Part shown: positions 60,953-64,000 of the stretch, piece by piece
Layout of the letters: each line of letters opens with the position of its first letter
Numbering within the stretch: position 1 is the first letter of the stretch
Origin: Rhyzopertha dominica
Lineage: Eukaryota; Arthropoda; Insecta; Coleoptera; Bostrichidae
DNA length: 64,000 nt
Assembly (NCBI GenBank): GCA_025024175.1
Contig: QCXZ01000137.1
Span: 21,018,001 to 21,082,000, forward strand
Reading direction: 5' to 3'
Program-made: the position numbers and the translations under genes
Notes under the pieces: generated by a model
Told to the model about the DNA's origin: nothing
The model's database searches: none
Seen by the model: the letters and a program-made list of their open reading frames with translations, nothing else

Positions 60953-63795
60953 ATGTTAGTTGGTCTGGTTGCTTTGTGCAGTATATTTACCTTAGTTATG
61001 GCTTTGGCATTTTGTCTTTGCTGGAAAAGGAAAACTCAGAAGTAAGTATAAAAGAAATGTCAAAGATGCATTTATTTTTGTGTTTGCAATTTGTAGAAAT
61101 GAACTCTTAGGGCTTGAAGGCATGGTAACGCAGAAAAATCCTGATGAGAACGTGAACCATTTACCTTCAGCCGCTCCTGAAAGTGTTGTGGATGGCAAGC
61201 CTATAGCTGCTAGTGATGTTGATGTTATTAATAAAAGGTTAATTTCTTTAGCATATTAATTCTTTATAACAATATTCATTTTAGCATGTTTGTTGTATGT
61301 GTTTATTATTGCCATGTTCATTTATTAATGGCTGCATTTGGCATTTTTGTACAGTTTGACGTTGTTTTGTATGTACTGGTTCCAAATTATAGTTTTGCAA
61401 CAAATTTATGCAATTATTATATTGATTTCAGGACTACAATAGTGAGTAACCCGAGAAGAAGTCTCCCAGATATACCTTCTGAAGGACAAGAAAGACTACA
61501 AAGTGATATGGTAACTTGGGAACCTAGTGGCGGTGATAATTCTTCTGATTTATATGCATCTGTGGATCAGTATCAAAATCAAGGTGAGCATTAAAGTTAA
61601 ATTAAATCGGTCAAATATTTTGTAAAGTTGGTGACTATGTCTGTTGATAATTTCATTGTTTAAAAATTCATTAAGGTATCATTGTTCGCAAGCTGTAATA
61701 TTATTTGTAATAATTTAATTTACTATGTTAATCAAGATGGCTCAGTTGCTGTGGAATGTACTAACTATGATGCTATCAGATAGAAAATGTAGTGTGGCAG
61801 TGGCAGTGGAATAAGTTGAAACGAGTGAAGTTCATTCCATCAACTATCATGCTCATGAATGAACCATTTTTGTTGCACACCAACATGCCAATTATTTTGT
61901 AATCCTCTGCATTAACGGGCCAATGATAACACGACTTTCGTACTGAACATTGAAGTGACAACGTAAATCCACAGTAACTGTAAAAGATTTCATTTAAAAT
62001 AATTGGTGAAATTAAAAAAGCTAGTCTTGTGTCATTTTGTGTTGGACCAAGATTGATGTCACTTATGTCAGTTTATATCGATGGTAAATTTTTTAAAATT
62101 ACAAAAAAAATTTTACCAGCAAAATACAACTGTGAAATCTAAATCAAGGCCACAGAAATCAAAGTTTGATTTAAACATATATTTATTTAAACGTAAAACC
62201 ACCTTTGCATGTTGGCTGTATTGTATGCGTTTGTTGTCGTGCCAAAATGGCAGATGTACGGTAACTTTTTATTTAGTATTTATAGGTTGTTGACGTATTG
62301 AGAGAGTGCTTGTGCAATCGGATACCTTCACTAAGGATGCCGAACAAACGATTCGGGGGCGTTTTTTTTTATTGCCAGCGAATTCAAGCTTTAACGAGTT
62401 GTCATTAGGTGAAGCCCCATGTTAAGTTTATAATTTTGATTTTTTTTTAATTGGTTAAACATTAGGGTTTATTGTTCATTTTTTTGTCCATTGCGAAATT
62501 TTTTAATATTTAGGTTCTTGCGGACAGGAAAAAATAGACTCAAAACATTATTTGCAAGTTATTATAATTGCCGACGTTTCGTTACAATTTGTAACTTTTT
62601 CAAGGCTTATAATAAGTCCTCAAAAGGGTCAGATTGAATTTAAAAACACATTTTGTTAAACTGAAACAAACACTGACGTGAGACAAAAACATCGTTGCAA
62701 ACGTACAGCTGAAGGTGGCATAGCCACATGTTGAGATAAAGCACTGAATATTTTATTGTGGTGGAACCATCAAACCCAAACGAAGTTTATAGGCATTCAT
62801 GACACATTCTTTTTTTCATATAAAACAGAGAAACAACCAGTTAACTGTATACAAAATACCGATGCAAAGGCATTCTGCAGGATTATTTGAGTAGTTAGTA
62901 TACAAAGCAAGTCATTAATCACTCCATCATGAGATCCCTTCGGTCGAGAAATAAGTTCTTACTCTTCACCAACACATTCAGCGTCTCCCATTTTTTATTC
63001 CTCTTATAGGTGCTCTCCGAAGCTTTGGTGGCCCTTATAGTTCGTACCCGAACATTTTGCATGTGCATGACCTTTCAGCGTCCTCCTCCTTCATAAATTG
63101 TTGTGTTTGTCGATGATAAAGAGAAATTTAACAAATTATTTATGAAAACTGATAAATGAAAACGTTTTTTACTTACCTCCTCGAAAACCACCAACGGTCA
63201 CTAAATAAAAATGTCTGTAATAAACTAAAAACTAATTCAACACTAACGACAACGCAACACACAAGCTTACAACCACATCCGCACACAACAGGNTGTTCTA
63301 AAACGGGCCACTTGAGGCTTTAGACTGTTTGCATACAGTCCACTCCTAAATTAGCAANATAGGTATGGCCTGGACGAAATTCTGTTAGTTGACCCTTTAT
63401 TGCTGGGTTCAACTAAGAATGGCCGGAGTCTATGTACTTGTAATTGAAGTCCAGCAAAATCAAAACGGCAAATTGCAGTTTTCCATTTCTACTTCATAAA
63501 AAAACAAATATAGGATTGTGCGAAGAATTAAAACTTAAAATGTATCTGCTTGCAAATGCTGTACTTCTAAATAAATCAAAATTCTTGTAGTTAAGCGGCC
63601 AGTGGTGCATAATGGAATAGAAGCGAGACCTAGTATTTCACAACACAGTTCAATTAGCCAAGGAGATGACGCCTTTTCACCATATGCTAGAGTTACTTAT
63701 GAGCAGTTGCAAAAGCAGGAACATCCATATGCAAGATTACAAAACCATGTGGAAAGCAATCTGGAAGAACCAACTGTGAGGACCAGCCTTCTAAG
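60953..63795 (+). CDS. Putative transmembrane adaptor with ITAM-like tyrosine motifs (3' end may lie beyond the window)
   Basis: Four exons: 60953-61041, 61097-61237, 61432-61583, 63591-63795. All borders are GT-AG and all phases agree (2, 2, 1). About 195 residues are visible. Residues 2-24 are a membrane segment with no signal peptide, followed by CLCWKRK. These juxtamembrane Cys and basic residues suggest palmitoylation and a cytoplasmic C-terminus. The tail is Ser/Pro/acidic-rich and has Tyr motifs YASV (Y118), YARV (Y159), YEQL (Y164) and YARL (Y174). YEQL-x6-YARL fits the ITAM spacing YxxL-x6-8-YxxL. The layout resembles vertebrate LAT/PAG-type adaptors that dock SH2 proteins. I do not recognise an orthologue. 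AAG|GTCAGAG at 63795 is a donor. Read-through would instead stop at 63841. Confidence 0.78.
61584..63590. other. Third intron of the adaptor gene
   Basis: A 2.0-kb intron, much longer than the two others (55 and 194 nt). It contains a Penelope hammerhead-like relic and, at 62919-63068 on the minus strand, a 49-codon ATG-started frame (MHMQNVRVRTIRATK start) near a possible splice donor (GAG|GTAAGTAA at about 63176). Two N bases lie near 63293 and 63358. Confidence 0.6.
62573..62605 (-). repeat. Hammerhead-like motif in intron, Penelope relic
   Basis: The minus strand reads CTTGAAA (decayed CTGATGA box), then a perfect stem GTTACAAATTGTAAC, then GAAACGTC. It matches the other hammerhead-like motifs of the window. 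No coding relic was found beside it. Confidence 0.5.
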
Positions 63796-63841
63796 GTCAG
63801 AGAACTCGGATTTCTGTTTCTTGTATTTGTTTAATTTATAA

Positions 63842-64000
63842 TTAATAGAGGTTCCCTTTCGCTTTATGGAAGTATCTTTAATGTTGGCTTGAAATTTTAG
63901 TTGATGGCAATAGGAATTTTTTAACCTAGTTTTAACCTAAAAGACCCATGAAAACTCCTAACCACAATTAGGCATTTCAGAACACGTGACCTCTGTCCCT
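63842..64000. other. Right edge, no exon recognised
   Basis: AT-rich sequence after the fourth adaptor exon. If the donor at 63795 is used, this is intron. Confidence 0.4.

Noticed and set aside
1..64000. CRISPR arrays, rRNA, bacterial operons
   Set aside because: No regularly spaced direct repeats, no rRNA signature, and the genes are intron-split eukaryotic ones.

Overview
This is AT-rich nuclear DNA from an insect. The evidence is short introns (about 36-60 nt) with GT-AG borders, intron-split animal genes (Mxd/Mad, DALRD3, DNAJC25, NSE4), and a repeat load typical of insects: Penelope-like, gypsy, LINE/RTE, mariner/Tc1, hAT and Kolobok-like elements. The order is not resolved. A few N bases mark assembly ambiguities. 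No tRNA, rRNA, CRISPR or bacterial-type operon was seen.

1-43.3 kb is gene-poor. It holds decayed mobile elements: a LINE reverse transcriptase (5.2-6.4 kb), a Tc1-like remnant (12.4-12.95 kb), a mariner remnant (14.1-14.5 kb), a hAT element with a perfect 8-bp target duplication (15.3-17.6 kb), a foldback element (17.8-18.8 kb), two small inverted-repeat elements (22.4 and 22.7-23.1 kb), an RTE-like 3' end (28.2-28.8 kb), a Penelope-type inverted-repeat unit interrupted by a TA-flanked transposon (30.9-33.1 kb), and a Penelope-like element with 211-bp inverted arms and a GIY-YIG endonuclease relic (34.7-35.7 kb). Two GC-richer islands (11.2-11.7 and 39.8-40.4 kb) may be regulatory or unrecognised exons.

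43.3-43.8 kb (minus) holds the first three coding exons of a Mad/Mxd-family bHLH-zipper repressor: the Sin3-interaction helix, a linker, and the first half of the basic region. Later exons were not found. 44.6-48.8 kb is a decayed gypsy/mag-type LTR retrotransposon, followed by another Penelope-like relic at 49.3-50.1 kb.

51.3-60.1 kb is the gene-dense part: DALRD3 (minus, four to five exons), DNAJC25 (plus, one exon, head-to-head with DALRD3), a THAP-encoding TTAA-flanked Kolobok-like element, and NSE4 of the SMC5/6 complex (minus). From 60.95 kb to the right edge runs an unrecognised plus-strand gene. It predicts a single-pass membrane protein with juxtamembrane cysteines and tyrosine motifs, one pair of which has exact ITAM spacing. 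It resembles vertebrate LAT/PAG-type transmembrane adaptors in architecture and is the most interesting gene here.

A cross-cutting theme is a hammerhead-ribozyme-like motif (CTGATGA-like box, stem, GAAACGTY) seen seven times on both strands and tied to Penelope-like fragments.
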